This document shows positions 25,029 to 33,040 of a stretch of 64,000 nt of DNA, piece after piece. The notes below the pieces were generated by a model, which saw nothing but the letters and a program-made list of their open reading frames with translations, ran no database searches and was not told where the DNA came from. Numbering within the stretch: the stretch's first letter is position 1; each line of letters starts with the position of its first letter. Source of the stretch: Tardiphaga robiniae. GTDB taxonomy: Bacteria; Pseudomonadota; Alphaproteobacteria; Rhizobiales; Xanthobacteraceae. A program made the translations under genes and the position numbers. Location: the NCBI RefSeq assembly GCF_013359755.1, contig NZ_JABMCJ010000076.1, forward strand, positions 1 to 64,000, in the 5' to 3' direction.

Positions 25029-25775
25029 TCACTTCGCATCGTGAAAGATCACCCCGAGCGTATGGCGCCGGCCCGACTTCACGCGGCTGACGCCATGGCG
25101 CAGATTGACGCGGTAGCTGCCGCGCGTGCCGGCAACCGGTCGGTGATGCACGGCGAACACCACGGCATCGCCCTGCCGCAAGTCTACCACTTCGGCGCGC
25201 GACTGCATGCGCGGACGCTGCTCCGTCAACACGAATTCGCCGCCGGTGAAATCCTCACGTGGCGCCGACAGCAGGATCGCGACCTGTAGCGGAAACACGT
25301 GTTCGCCATAGAGATCCTGATGCAGGCAGTTGTAGTCCCCGGCTTCATATTGCAGCAGCAGCGGCGTCGGTCGGGTCTGTCCGGCGTCGTGGCAGCGCTT
25401 GAGAAACGCGGCGTGATCGGCGGGAAAGCGCACGTCGATCCCCATCGCCTCGTTCCAGCGATTGGCGATTGTGCTCAATGGTCCGTAGAGCGCCGGACGC
25501 AGGCCGGCGATCGGATCGGGCAGCGGATAGTTGAAATATTTGTATTCGCCGCGGCCGAAGCCGTGGCGGCCCATGACGATGCGGCTGCGGAAACGGGAAT
25601 CGTCGGGATAGAGCGATGCGAGGTGACGACACTCATCGGGCGTGAGCAGTTTCTCGAACACGGCGCAGCCCTGGACGTCGAGTTCGGCGCCGATGCGCTG
25701 CCAGTCGATGGCGGCAACGCGCGCCTGCGGCGCGGCGTCATTGTTTTCTGGACGCTTCTTCGCGAGTGAAACCAT
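25029..25775 (-). CDS. 2-oxoglutarate-Fe(II) dioxygenase (prolyl hydroxylase-like fold)
   Basis: A 248-residue dioxygenase. The facial triad is His152, Asp154 (CLHQDLYGEHVFP) and a distal His at 210 or 211 (FAVHHRPV), with an arginine downstream in SYRVNLRHGVSRV for 2-oxoglutarate. GGEFVLTEQRPR is typical of the P4Hc-like group. It is the first gene of a two-gene unit with alkB, 21 bp apart. Its substrate is unknown. The pairing with alkB suggests an alkylation-response role, which is inference. Confidence 0.88.
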   Translation of the reverse strand: MVSLAKKRPENNDAAPQARVAAIDWQRIGAELDVQGCAVFEKLLTPDECRHLASLYPDDSRFRSRIVMGRHGFGRGEYKYFNYPLPDPIAGLRPALYGPLSTIANRWNEAMGIDVRFPADHAAFLKRCHDAGQTRPTPLLLQYEAGDYNCLHQDLYGEHVFPLQVAILLSAPREDFTGGEFVLTEQRPRMQSRAEVVDLRQGDAVVFAVHHRPVAGTRGSYRVNLRHGVSRVKSGRRHTLGVIFHDAK

Positions 25776-25873
25776 GTCATCGCCTCCGTCATCCGGCCGC
25801 GATCATGTTGTCATGGCCTGTTGGCCATTTTAGGGAGATGGGCGGGTGAAACCACCCGATTTCTGGGCCCCTA

Positions 25874-26089
25874 ACCTCTCCCCGCCTTTTGCGGGGAGAG
25901 GTCGGACGGCGAAGCCGGCCGGGTGAGGGGCGAGGCACGGCAGACGTAAAAAACACCCGACCATCGGATCGAAAAACGAGAGACCCGAGAGCGAGTGACT
26001 GGGGCCGCCAGCGGTGACCGCCCCTCACCCGCTCCGGCTGCGCTGCGCTTCGCCGGATCGACCTCTCCCCGCAATGCGGGGAGAGGTTA
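25874..26089. repeat. Intergenic palindromic repeat, family C copy 3
   Basis: An ACCTCTCCCCGCCTTTTGCGGGGAGAGGT-type hairpin stands at the left end and ACCTCTCCCCGCAATGCGGGGAGAGGTT-type at the right end. GGGTGAGGGGCGAGGC faces CCCCTCACCC between them. It fills most of the 320-bp gap between the 2OG oxygenase and the DUF2848 gene, and no gene is visible in that gap. Confidence 0.85.
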
Positions 26090-26095
26090 GGAACT

Positions 26096-26785
26096 TCAGC
26101 CCACCACCGGCAATGTCTTCACATCATAGCCATGGCTGATCTTGCGCTTCAGCACGGGGTCTTCGATCTCGTAGTCGAAACGATCGGCCGGACGGATGCC
26201 GCCCTTGGCGGCGAAGGTGCCGCCGAACATGGCGGTGCCGTCTGGCAGCTTGTCGCTGTCGAAACCTTTCTTGATCAGTTCGGCCACCGGCAGCATGCCG
26301 CTCAGCAGGCCCTCCTGATACAGCACCTTCTCGCCCTTGATGGTGGCCCAGGAGCGCAGAATGATCTGGTCCCAGTGCGGAAGCAGTTCGGAGAGCTCCC
26401 ACACGACAGGTGCGATCGGCTTGTCGCACATCTGCTTCGACACGGTGATGTTGTAGGTCTCGACCTTGCGGTCGGTATGGTCGGAGCCGACGCCGACATA
26501 GGTCTTGCCGCCTGACGCGATCAGGCAGAATTCGACTTCGCCCGAGGAATTCTCGTCGGTGCATTCGATCATGCCGTCAGTGGTGAAGCGGCGCGCCGAG
26601 CAGCGGTAGTAGATCGGCGTCGAGGCCGGCGGCGCGATGCCGAGCGCCTCGAGTTCCTTGATGTGATGATCGCGTGCGACGGGATCGCGGCCGGTCCAGC
26701 CGGCGATGACGCCCTGCGTGATCTTGAGCGTCAACGGCGTCTTACTGCCTTTTGCGTCCAGCGTGAACGCGATCTCGGTGGTCAT
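26096..26785 (-). CDS. DUF2848 family protein (FAH-like fold)
   Basis: A 229-residue protein with the DUF2848 pattern: an N-terminal beta-rich half (TLKITQGVIAGWTGRD) and a C-terminal TAMFGGTFAAKGGIRPADRFDYEIEDPVLKRKISHGYDV. The domain is distantly related to the fumarylacetoacetate hydrolase fold. ITVSKQMCDKPIAPVVWE is the central conserved segment. The start has AAGGAAG upstream. It is the last gene of a unit with the amidase and AtuA-C-like protein, 82 bp after the amidase. Its reaction is not established. Confidence 0.85.
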   Translation of the reverse strand: MTTEIAFTLDAKGSKTPLTLKITQGVIAGWTGRDPVARDHHIKELEALGIAPPASTPIYYRCSARRFTTDGMIECTDENSSGEVEFCLIASGGKTYVGVGSDHTDRKVETYNITVSKQMCDKPIAPVVWELSELLPHWDQIILRSWATIKGEKVLYQEGLLSGMLPVAELIKKGFDSDKLPDGTAMFGGTFAAKGGIRPADRFDYEIEDPVLKRKISHGYDVKTLPVVG

Positions 26786-26832
26786 ATGGTTCTTCCTTGC
26801 TTGCAATTGAAAGTGAGCTCCGGCGTCGCGCT

Positions 26833-26860
26833 CCCTCTCCCCGCCTGCGGGGAGAGGTTA
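26833..26860. repeat. Single family C hairpin between amidase and DUF2848 genes
   Basis: CCCTCTCCCCGCCTGCGGGGAGAGGTTA forms a near-perfect stem of about eleven base pairs with a tiny loop. It is one end-hairpin of the family C element without the rest. It could be a remnant, or an attenuator between the two co-directional genes. Confidence 0.75.
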
Positions 26861-26867
26861 GAAAACA

Positions 26868-28232
26868 TCAGCCACGAACGAGCGTCTCCATCCCCGCAGC
26901 GAGTTCGAAGATGCGACGGTCCGCGCCGCCGGCGGCTGCCAGCATCAGGCCGACGGGCGCTTCGTCCTTTGCGTGGATCGGCAGCGAGATGGCGCAGCCG
27001 TCGATCATGTTGATTAGCGTGCAGTTGCGCAGCGCCATCAGGTTCTGCTTCGAGAACACCTTGTCGTCAGCCATGTCGGCAATCGACGGCGGCGTGATCG
27101 CGCAGGTCGGCAGCACCAGCGCATCGTAAGGAGCGATGCGCTTTTCGGTGCGCGCGATCAACGAACGGCGCATCGGCAGGAGATCGAGATAGTCGGCGGC
27201 GTTCTGGGTCTCGCCGCGCTGGATGCGCAGCGAGACTCTGGGATCATAGACGTCACCCTTGCTGGCCAGGAGATAGCGATGCCAGGCGTAGCTCTCAGCC
27301 GCCGTAAAGCCGCCCTTGGTGCTCATCGGCGCGATGTCGTTGAACTCAGGCACTTCGATGCGCTCGATGATCGCGCCCTTCGCGGCGAGCTTCTTCAGCG
27401 CACGCTCGAACGCTGCTGCGACAACAGGATCGAGATCGTCCATCGCCATGGTGGTCGGTACAGCGAGGCGCATGCCCTTGATCGGGCGCGGCGTGAGCTC
27501 AAATTCCGGTTCGCCGGCCAGCACAGCATCCATCGCCGCGCAACAGGCGACCGAGCGCGCGAGCGGACCGATGCTGTCGAGCGTAAAGGACAGCGGCACC
27601 GCGCCATCGAGCGGCACGCGGCGCTGCGTCGGCTTGTAGCCGACGATGCCGTTGAAGGCCGCGGGAATGCGGCAGGAACCGCCGGTGTCGGTACCCAATG
27701 CCGCATGCGCCATGGCATCGAGCACGGAAACGGCGGCGCCGGAGGACGAGCCGCCGGGCACATGGCCAACCTCGCGCTTCCACGCGCCTTTGGGCGTGCC
27801 GTAATGCGGATTGGTGCCGATGCCCGAATAGGCGAATTCGACCATGTTGGTGCGGCCGATCACCACGAAGCCGGCGCGGCGCAGACGCGCGACGGTGGGC
27901 GCGTCGGCATCGGCCGGCGCGGAATCGTCCAGCGCGCGCGAACCGGCGCGGGTCACCTGCCCCTTGATGTCGAACAGATCCTTGATGGAGATCGGAATGC
28001 CGGCAAAGCGCGACGGCGCGGCATTGGCCTTGCGCAGCGCATCCATGGCATCGGCGGCGGCCAGTGCCGCATCCTTGTCGACATGGATGAAAGTACGCTC
28101 GCCCTCGCCGTTCGGATCGGCGATTTTGGCCAGACAGGCTTCGACCAGTTTGCGGGACGTGGTGCGGCCGGCAGCGAGATCGGCGGCCAGGCTGGCGAGG
28201 GTCGGTGCGGTCTGGTGGAAGTCGTTGCTCAT
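26868..28232 (-). CDS. Amidase (amidase signature family)
   Basis: A 454-residue amidase-signature hydrolase. The catalytic triad is Lys84 (ISIKDLFD), the cis-Ser in PGGSSSGAAVSV (about 162-164) and the nucleophile Ser186 (TDTGGSCRIPAAF). These enzymes cleave a C-N amide bond in small or aromatic amides. The start at 28232 (MSNDFHQTAP) is chosen over an upstream in-frame Met because it lies just after the AtuA-C-like gene and begins the family's N-terminal helix. It is the middle gene of a three-gene minus-strand unit. Confidence 0.92.
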   Translation of the reverse strand: MSNDFHQTAPTLASLAADLAAGRTTSRKLVEACLAKIADPNGEGERTFIHVDKDAALAAADAMDALRKANAAPSRFAGIPISIKDLFDIKGQVTRAGSRALDDSAPADADAPTVARLRRAGFVVIGRTNMVEFAYSGIGTNPHYGTPKGAWKREVGHVPGGSSSGAAVSVLDAMAHAALGTDTGGSCRIPAAFNGIVGYKPTQRRVPLDGAVPLSFTLDSIGPLARSVACCAAMDAVLAGEPEFELTPRPIKGMRLAVPTTMAMDDLDPVVAAAFERALKKLAAKGAIIERIEVPEFNDIAPMSTKGGFTAAESYAWHRYLLASKGDVYDPRVSLRIQRGETQNAADYLDLLPMRRSLIARTEKRIAPYDALVLPTCAITPPSIADMADDKVFSKQNLMALRNCTLINMIDGCAISLPIHAKDEAPVGLMLAAAGGADRRIFELAAGMETLVRG

Positions 28233-28272
28233 GGTCGCGGCATCCTGTGTGTCATGCCGGACCCGCAGGTGG

Positions 28273-28605
28273 TCACGGCGCCCGGTCGGTATCGCCGAAA
28301 GTGTCCTCGATTTCCAGATCGAGCAGCGCGGAGCTGAGCGATTTGCCATGCGCATCGAGCGCCAGCGATCGCGTCACCCCGCCGCCAAGCGCCTGATCCA
28401 TCACGAAGTTCAACGCTGCGAGATTGGGCAGCTCGTAGCGGACCACCTCGCCCGCGACGATGCCCGCAAACAGGGCCTTCACGCGCGCGGCGGTCACCTG
28501 GGATACTATCAACGGATATAGCTTTGCGTCAAAGGCAATTACCGAGATGTTGGAAATGTTGCCTTTGTCACCTGTGCGGGAATGGGCGATCTCGCGCAGC
28601 TTCAC
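28273..28605 (-). CDS. Small AtuA-C-like domain protein (AtuA/DUF1446-associated)
   Basis: A 110-residue protein whose N-terminus KLREIAHSRTGDKGNISNISVIAF matches the C-terminal ferredoxin-like domain of AtuA-type (DUF1446) proteins. RYELPNLAALNFVMDQALGGGVTRSLALDAHGK is the second conserved block. In acyclic terpene and related catabolism the domain often follows the main AtuA domain. Here it stands alone, with no AtuA main domain nearby. A GTG start at 28605 is supported by AGGGAG seven bases upstream; the frame continues upstream without a sensible start. It is the first gene of the amidase unit. Confidence 0.8.
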   Translation of the reverse strand: MKLREIAHSRTGDKGNISNISVIAFDAKLYPLIVSQVTAARVKALFAGIVAGEVVRYELPNLAALNFVMDQALGGGVTRSLALDAHGKSLSSALLDLEIEDTFGDTDRAP

Positions 28606-28819
28606 GTCATGCTCCCTGAACCATCCGTACCAACCTACCCTGCCTGGTTGCAGCGGGACAAGCCTCGCACGTATTTCAACCGGAATTCCACGTCGTCCCG
28701 CAGTGAGCAGATACGGCCATGCAGCACGCGCGCTGGACCGCCCCCGGTGGAATGTGGAATGTCCATCCAGAGGACAACGAACGGGGCCAAATCCCCGTCC
28801 AAGGGAGAGAACACGACAC

Positions 28820-29233
28820 ATGGCTGAACCAGCCCGCGCGCGGCCGAAACCGACACCGGAAACCCAGCATTATTGGGACGGCGCAAAAGCCGGCGAACTC
28901 CGCCTGCAGCGCTGCGACGATTGCAGCAATGTGTATTTTCCGCCGCGGCCGTTTTGTCCCGGCTGCGCCTCGCGCAAGGTGTCGGTGTTCAAGGCCTCGG
29001 GCAAGGGTTTCCTCTACAGCTACGTCATCAATCACCGGCCCGCCGCGCCGGGCTTCACGCCGCCTTACGCGATTGCCGTGGTCGAGCTTGAGGAAGGTCC
29101 GCGGCTGATGAGCAACATCATCGATTGCCCGCAGACGCCCGAAGCGCTCGAACTCGACATGAAGCTCGAGGTCGCCTTCGAGAAGCTCGACGACGCCATC
29201 ACCCTCCCCGTATTCCGTCCGGCGAAGGGCTGA
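28820..29233 (+). CDS. Zn-ribbon/OB-fold protein (DUF35), thiolase partner
   Basis: A 137-residue protein with a rubredoxin-like zinc ribbon (Cys32, Cys35, Cys46, Cys49 in CDDC...CPGC) followed by an OB-fold (GFLYSYVINHRPAAPGFTPPYAIAVVELEEG). DUF35 proteins bind acyl-CoA and partner a thiolase-fold enzyme, as in the steroid side-chain ChsH2-Ltp2 aldolase. AAGGGAGAG lies 11-19 bases before the start. It is immediately followed, four bases later, by such a thiolase, so the two almost certainly form one complex. Confidence 0.9.
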   Translation: MAEPARARPKPTPETQHYWDGAKAGELRLQRCDDCSNVYFPPRPFCPGCASRKVSVFKASGKGFLYSYVINHRPAAPGFTPPYAIAVVELEEGPRLMSNIIDCPQTPEALELDMKLEVAFEKLDDAITLPVFRPAKG

Positions 29234-29237
29234 GATC

Positions 29238-30377
29238 ATGCGCAGAAACGCAGTCGCCGTTGTCGGCGCAGCCGAGACCACCGAGCTCGGCGTCATCCCG
29301 AACATGTCGCAGCTCCAGCTTCACGCGGATGCGGCGCTCAACGCCATCAAGGATGCCGGGCTGAAACTGTCCGACATCGACGGCATCGCTACCGCGGTCG
29401 AAACGCCGCAGCAGATCGCGCATTATCTCGGCATCACCCCGACCTGGGTCGACGGCACATCGGTGGGCGGTTGTTCCTTCATGCTGCATGTTCGCCACGC
29501 GGCCGCGGCGATCGAGGCCGGCCTGTGCAAGACGGTTCTGATCACCCATGCCGAAAGCGGCAAGTCGATGATCGGCAAATTGCCGCGCTCGATTCCGGCG
29601 GACAGCCTGCAAGGCCAGTTCGAGGCGCCTTATGGCGTCTACGGTCCGCCGAGCATGTTCCCGATTCCGGTGCTGCGCTACATGAAGACCCATGGCATCA
29701 CCCATGAGCAGATCGCCTCGGTCGCCGTATTCCAGCGCGAATGGGCGGCGAAGAATCCGCGCGCGATGATGAAGGCGCCGATCACGGTCGAGGACGTGCT
29801 GAACTCGAAGATGATCGCCTATCCGTTCCGCATCCTGCAATGCTGCCTCGTCACCGATGGCGGCGGCGCGCTGATCCTGACCTCGGCGGATCGCGCCAAG
29901 GATTTCCCGAACAAGCCGGTCTATATTCTCGGCACCGGCGAGAGCGTAGAAACGCCGATGGTCAGCCAGATGAGGACCTTCGATTCATCGCGCGCCTTCA
30001 CCGTGGCCGGGCCGACTGCGTTCCGCGAGGCAGGGATCACGCACAAGGACGTCGATCACCTGATGATCTACGATGCCTTCGCGCATCTGCCGCTGTATGG
30101 TCTCGGCGATCTCGGCTTCATGCCGCATGAGGAGACCGGCAAGTTCATTGCCGACGGCAACACCCGCCCCGGCGGCAAGCTGCCGATGAACACCAATGGC
30201 GGCGGCCTCAGCTATATGCATTCCGGCATGTACGGCATGTATGCGCTGCAGGAGAGCGTGCGACAAATGCGCGGCATCGCACCGGCGCAGGTGCCGGGCG
30301 CGAAGATTTCCGTCTGTCACGGCGTCGGCGGCATGTTCGCCGCGTCGGGCACGGTGATTTTTACGAACGAGAAGTAA
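29238..30377 (+). CDS. Thiolase-fold acetyl-CoA acetyltransferase-like protein (SCPx/Ltp2 group)
   Basis: A 379-residue thiolase-superfamily protein of the SCP-x/Ltp type. VGGCSFMLHVRHAAAAIEAG at 77-96 replaces the usual nucleophile block and keeps a Cys at 79. MNTNGGGLSYMHSGMYGMYALQE and SVCHGVGGMFAASG are the C-terminal active-site loops. Ltp2 relatives catalyse retro-aldol cleavage rather than thiolysis. Whether this one cleaves or condenses cannot be read from sequence. It pairs with the DUF35 protein just upstream. Confidence 0.88.
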   Translation: MRRNAVAVVGAAETTELGVIPNMSQLQLHADAALNAIKDAGLKLSDIDGIATAVETPQQIAHYLGITPTWVDGTSVGGCSFMLHVRHAAAAIEAGLCKTVLITHAESGKSMIGKLPRSIPADSLQGQFEAPYGVYGPPSMFPIPVLRYMKTHGITHEQIASVAVFQREWAAKNPRAMMKAPITVEDVLNSKMIAYPFRILQCCLVTDGGGALILTSADRAKDFPNKPVYILGTGESVETPMVSQMRTFDSSRAFTVAGPTAFREAGITHKDVDHLMIYDAFAHLPLYGLGDLGFMPHEETGKFIADGNTRPGGKLPMNTNGGGLSYMHSGMYGMYALQESVRQMRGIAPAQVPGAKISVCHGVGGMFAASGTVIFTNEK

Positions 30378-30390
30378 CTCACCCTCGGTG

Positions 30391-30480
30391 TCATTGCCGG
30401 GCTTGACCCGGCAATCCATCTTCTTCGGAAAAGGCATCTTGCGAAGACAGATGGATACGCGGGTCAAGCCCGCGTATGAC
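30391..30480. repeat. Intergenic palindromic repeat, family D copy 2
   Basis: TCATTGCCGGGCTTGACCCGGCAATCCATC faces GATGGATACGCGGGTCAAGCCCGCGTATGAC. Each half is itself a small stem (CCGGGCTTGACCCGG and CGCGGGTCAAGCCCGCG), so the element can form a cruciform-like double hairpin. It lies between the thiolase and SDR genes, inside a likely operon. Confidence 0.85.
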
Positions 30481-30525
30481 GACTGAGAATATTTCGCCAG
30501 AATTCACCACCAAAGGAAAACCCAC

Positions 30526-31449
30526 ATGGCATCTACCAAATCACTCGACGGCAAGGTCATCGTCGTCACCGGCGCGGGTCGCGGCATCGGCCGTGGCATT
30601 GCGCTGCTCTGCGCGGCTGAAGGCGCCAAGGTCGTCGTCAACGATCCCGGCGTCGGCACCGACGGTTCGGGCGGCGATGGCGCGGCTCCGGCCGAGCAGG
30701 TCGTCGAGGAAATCAAAGCAGCCGGTGGCACCGCCGTTGCCAATTTCGAGTCCGTCGCCGAAGCGATCCCGGCCAGCAAGATCATCAAGCAGGCCGTGGA
30801 TACCTACGGCAAGATCGACGGTGTGGTGAACAATGCCGGCATCCTGCGCGACGCGATCTTCCACAAGATGTCGATCGATGCGTTCGAGATGGTGATCAAG
30901 GTCCATCTGATGGGCTCGTTCTACACCTCGCACGCCGCCGCGCGTTACTTCCGCGAGCAGAACTCCGGCTCGTTCGTGCACTTCACCTCGACCTCGGGCC
31001 TGATCGGCAATTTCGGCCAGGCCAACTATTCGGCCGCCAAGCTCGGCATCGTCGGCCTGTCGAAGTCGATCGCGCTCGACATGGGCCGCTTTGGCGTCAA
31101 TTCGAACTGCGTCTCGCCCTTCGCCTGGAGCCGCATGATCGGCAGCATCCCGACCGAGACCGAAGCCCAGAAGGCCCGCGTCGAACGCATGCAGCGCATG
31201 GGTCCGGAAAAGATCGCACCGCTGGTGGCGCATCTGCTCTCCGACGACGCCAAGGAAATCTCCGGACAGATCTTTGCCGCGCGCATGAACGAGATCTTCC
31301 TGATGGGCCAGTCGCGCCCGCTACGCTCCATCCACCGCGCCGAAGGCTGGACCCCGCAGAGCCTCGCCGAACACGGCATGCCGGCGCTAAAGTCGTCGTT
31401 CTACAAGCTCGACCGTTCGGCTGACATTTTCAGCTGGGATCCGGTCTAA
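30526..31449 (+). CDS. Short-chain dehydrogenase, (3R)-hydroxyacyl-CoA dehydrogenase-like (MFE-2 type)
   Basis: A 307-residue SDR. GAGRGIGRGIAL (17-28) binds NAD, NNAG sits near residue 101, and the active site STSGLIGNFGQANYSAAK carries Ser, Tyr and Lys. VVVNDPGVGTDGSGGDGAAPAEQVVEEIKAAGG resembles the insertion of peroxisomal multifunctional enzyme type 2 dehydrogenases, and the C-terminal extension of about 60 residues exceeds FabG. It probably oxidises a hydroxyacyl-CoA before the thiolase/DUF35 step. Confidence 0.9.
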   Translation: MASTKSLDGKVIVVTGAGRGIGRGIALLCAAEGAKVVVNDPGVGTDGSGGDGAAPAEQVVEEIKAAGGTAVANFESVAEAIPASKIIKQAVDTYGKIDGVVNNAGILRDAIFHKMSIDAFEMVIKVHLMGSFYTSHAAARYFREQNSGSFVHFTSTSGLIGNFGQANYSAAKLGIVGLSKSIALDMGRFGVNSNCVSPFAWSRMIGSIPTETEAQKARVERMQRMGPEKIAPLVAHLLSDDAKEISGQIFAARMNEIFLMGQSRPLRSIHRAEGWTPQSLAEHGMPALKSSFYKLDRSADIFSWDPV

Positions 31450-31455
31450 GCGTCT

Positions 31456-31493
31456 AATCGGCTCGCGGGAGCATCAGTCCCGCGAGCCGATTT
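31456..31493 (+). terminator. Rho-independent-like terminator after the SDR gene
   Basis: AATCGGCTCGCGGGA and TCCCGCGAGCCGATT form a 15-base-pair perfect stem with a short loop, followed by a small T-run. It begins seven bases after the SDR stop. Confidence 0.8.
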
Positions 31494-31534
31494 CTACAAC
31501 CCAGAATTTAAAACGAAACAATATTACTCAAATA

Positions 31535-31546
31535 GCTATGCATAGC
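31535..31546. promoter_or_regulatory. Operator-like palindrome upstream of the MHS permease
   Basis: GCTATGCATAGC is a perfect 12-base palindrome in an AT-rich stretch 136 bp upstream of the permease start, between it and the terminator. It is a candidate operator or part of the promoter. No regulator gene is adjacent. Confidence 0.35.
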
Positions 31547-31681
31547 GGTCTTATCTGACCCGAGATCGAGCTAATTTCGTCATAAAGAATTCAAACGCCG
31601 GCCAAGACCGGCTATGTCACCAGCAATACGGGTTTGACGTCACGCATGTGCGGACGAAACCGCATTTGCTGGACGAACATC

Positions 31682-32983
31682 ATGACAGATCACGCGGGCG
31701 CGATGCCCTCCGCGGCCATGCCGCATTCCAAGCCGCTGAATTCCCCCGCCCGCGTTTTGCTGGCGAGCCTGATCGGCACCACGATCGAATTCTTCGACTT
31801 CTACGTCTACGCCACCGCCGCGGTGCTGGTGTTTCCAAAACTGTTCTTCCCGGCTGGCAACGACACCGCCGCGCTGCTCGCGTCCTTCGCGGTGTTCTCG
31901 ATCGCGTTCTTTGCGCGTCCGTTCGGCGCCGTCGTGTTCGGCCATTTCGGCGATCGCGTCGGCCGCAAGACCACGCTGGTCGCAGCATTGCTCACCATGG
32001 GCATCTCGACCGTGCTGATCGGCCTGCTGCCGACGCATGCGCAGATCGGCCTTGCCGCGCCACTGCTGCTGGTGCTGTGCCGTTTTGGCCAGGGCTTTGG
32101 ACTCGGCGGTGAATGGGGCGGCGCAGTGCTGCTCGCCACCGAGAACGCACCGGAAGGCAAGCGCAACTGGTACGCCATGTTCCCGCAGCTCGGTGCGCCG
32201 CTCGGCCTGTTCCTGTCGTCCGGCACGTTCTTCATCCTGCTGCATTTCGTCTCGCCGGAAACGTTTCTGAGCTGGGCGTGGCGCGTGCCGTTCCTCGCCT
32301 CCATCGTGCTGATCGCCATCGGATTGTGGGTGCGCCTGTCGATCACCGAGACGCCGGAATTCCAGAAGGCCATCGAGAAGGCCGAGCGCGTTGCCGTCCC
32401 CAGCATGGAGCTGCTGCGCAAGCACAAGCGCAGCCTCGTGCTCGGCACACTGGTCGGTCTGATGACCTTCGTATTCTTCTATGTCTGCACGGCCTATCTG
32501 CTGTCCTACAATGTCGGTATCGCGAAGATGTCGCTGCTCGATGCGCTCAAGGTGCAGATCGCCGGCGCCGTCGCCTTCGGCACCACCAACATCCTGGCCG
32601 GCCTGCTCGCCGACAAGATCGGTCGCCGCACGCTGCTGATCGCCAATTGCCTGATGGTGATCGTGTTCTCGTTCTTCCTGGCGCCGCTGCTGTCAGGCGG
32701 CGTGGCGGGCATCTATGCCTTCGCGCTGATCGGTCTGGCGATCTTCGGCATCAATTACGGCCTGATCGGCGCCGCACTCGCGGCACCGTTCCCGACCACC
32801 GTGCGCTATACCGGCGCGTCGATGACGTTCAATCTGGCGAGCATCTTCGGTGCCTCGCTGGCGCCTTATATCGCCACCTGGCTGCAGGCGAATTATGGGC
32901 TCGCTTACATCGGCTATTACGTGCTCGCCGCCGCGGTGATCACGCTCATCGCGATCTTCGTGTCAGACAAGCACGAGGTTTGA
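31682..32983 (+). CDS. MFS transporter, metabolite:H+ symporter (MHS) family
   Basis: A 433-residue inner-membrane permease with about twelve helices. The MHS opening is LLASLIGTTIEFFDFYVYATAAVLVFPKLFF, the loop 2-3 motif is GDRVGRKTTLVAALL, and the helix-4/5 block is CRFGQGFGLGGEWGGAVLL. MHS members import organic acids and aromatics such as citrate, 2-oxoglutarate, shikimate or protocatechuate-like compounds with protons. The start at 31682 is favoured because it directly precedes the first helix. It may supply the substrate of the DUF35/thiolase pathway upstream. Confidence 0.92.
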   Translation: MTDHAGAMPSAAMPHSKPLNSPARVLLASLIGTTIEFFDFYVYATAAVLVFPKLFFPAGNDTAALLASFAVFSIAFFARPFGAVVFGHFGDRVGRKTTLVAALLTMGISTVLIGLLPTHAQIGLAAPLLLVLCRFGQGFGLGGEWGGAVLLATENAPEGKRNWYAMFPQLGAPLGLFLSSGTFFILLHFVSPETFLSWAWRVPFLASIVLIAIGLWVRLSITETPEFQKAIEKAERVAVPSMELLRKHKRSLVLGTLVGLMTFVFFYVCTAYLLSYNVGIAKMSLLDALKVQIAGAVAFGTTNILAGLLADKIGRRTLLIANCLMVIVFSFFLAPLLSGGVAGIYAFALIGLAIFGINYGLIGAALAAPFPTTVRYTGASMTFNLASIFGASLAPYIATWLQANYGLAYIGYYVLAAAVITLIAIFVSDKHEV

Positions 32984-33004
32984 GCGCGCTCGCATGACGA
33001 TCTC

Positions 33005-33036
33005 AAAGGGGCAGCGCTGGCGCTGCCCCTTTTTTG
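33005..33036 (+). terminator. Rho-independent terminator after the MHS permease
   Basis: AAAGGGGCAGCG and CGCTGCCCCTTTTTT pair with a two-base centre, followed by a T-rich tail on the plus strand. The A-run on the other side lets it also end the minus-strand TPR transcript, whose stop lies a few bases away. Confidence 0.9.
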
Positions 33037-33040
33037 TTTG

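Noticed and set aside
23130-25289. Plus-strand open frame of 719 codons across the MFS and alkB genes
   Set aside because: It is antisense to two well-supported genes and shows a low-complexity Arg/Asp/His composition without motifs.
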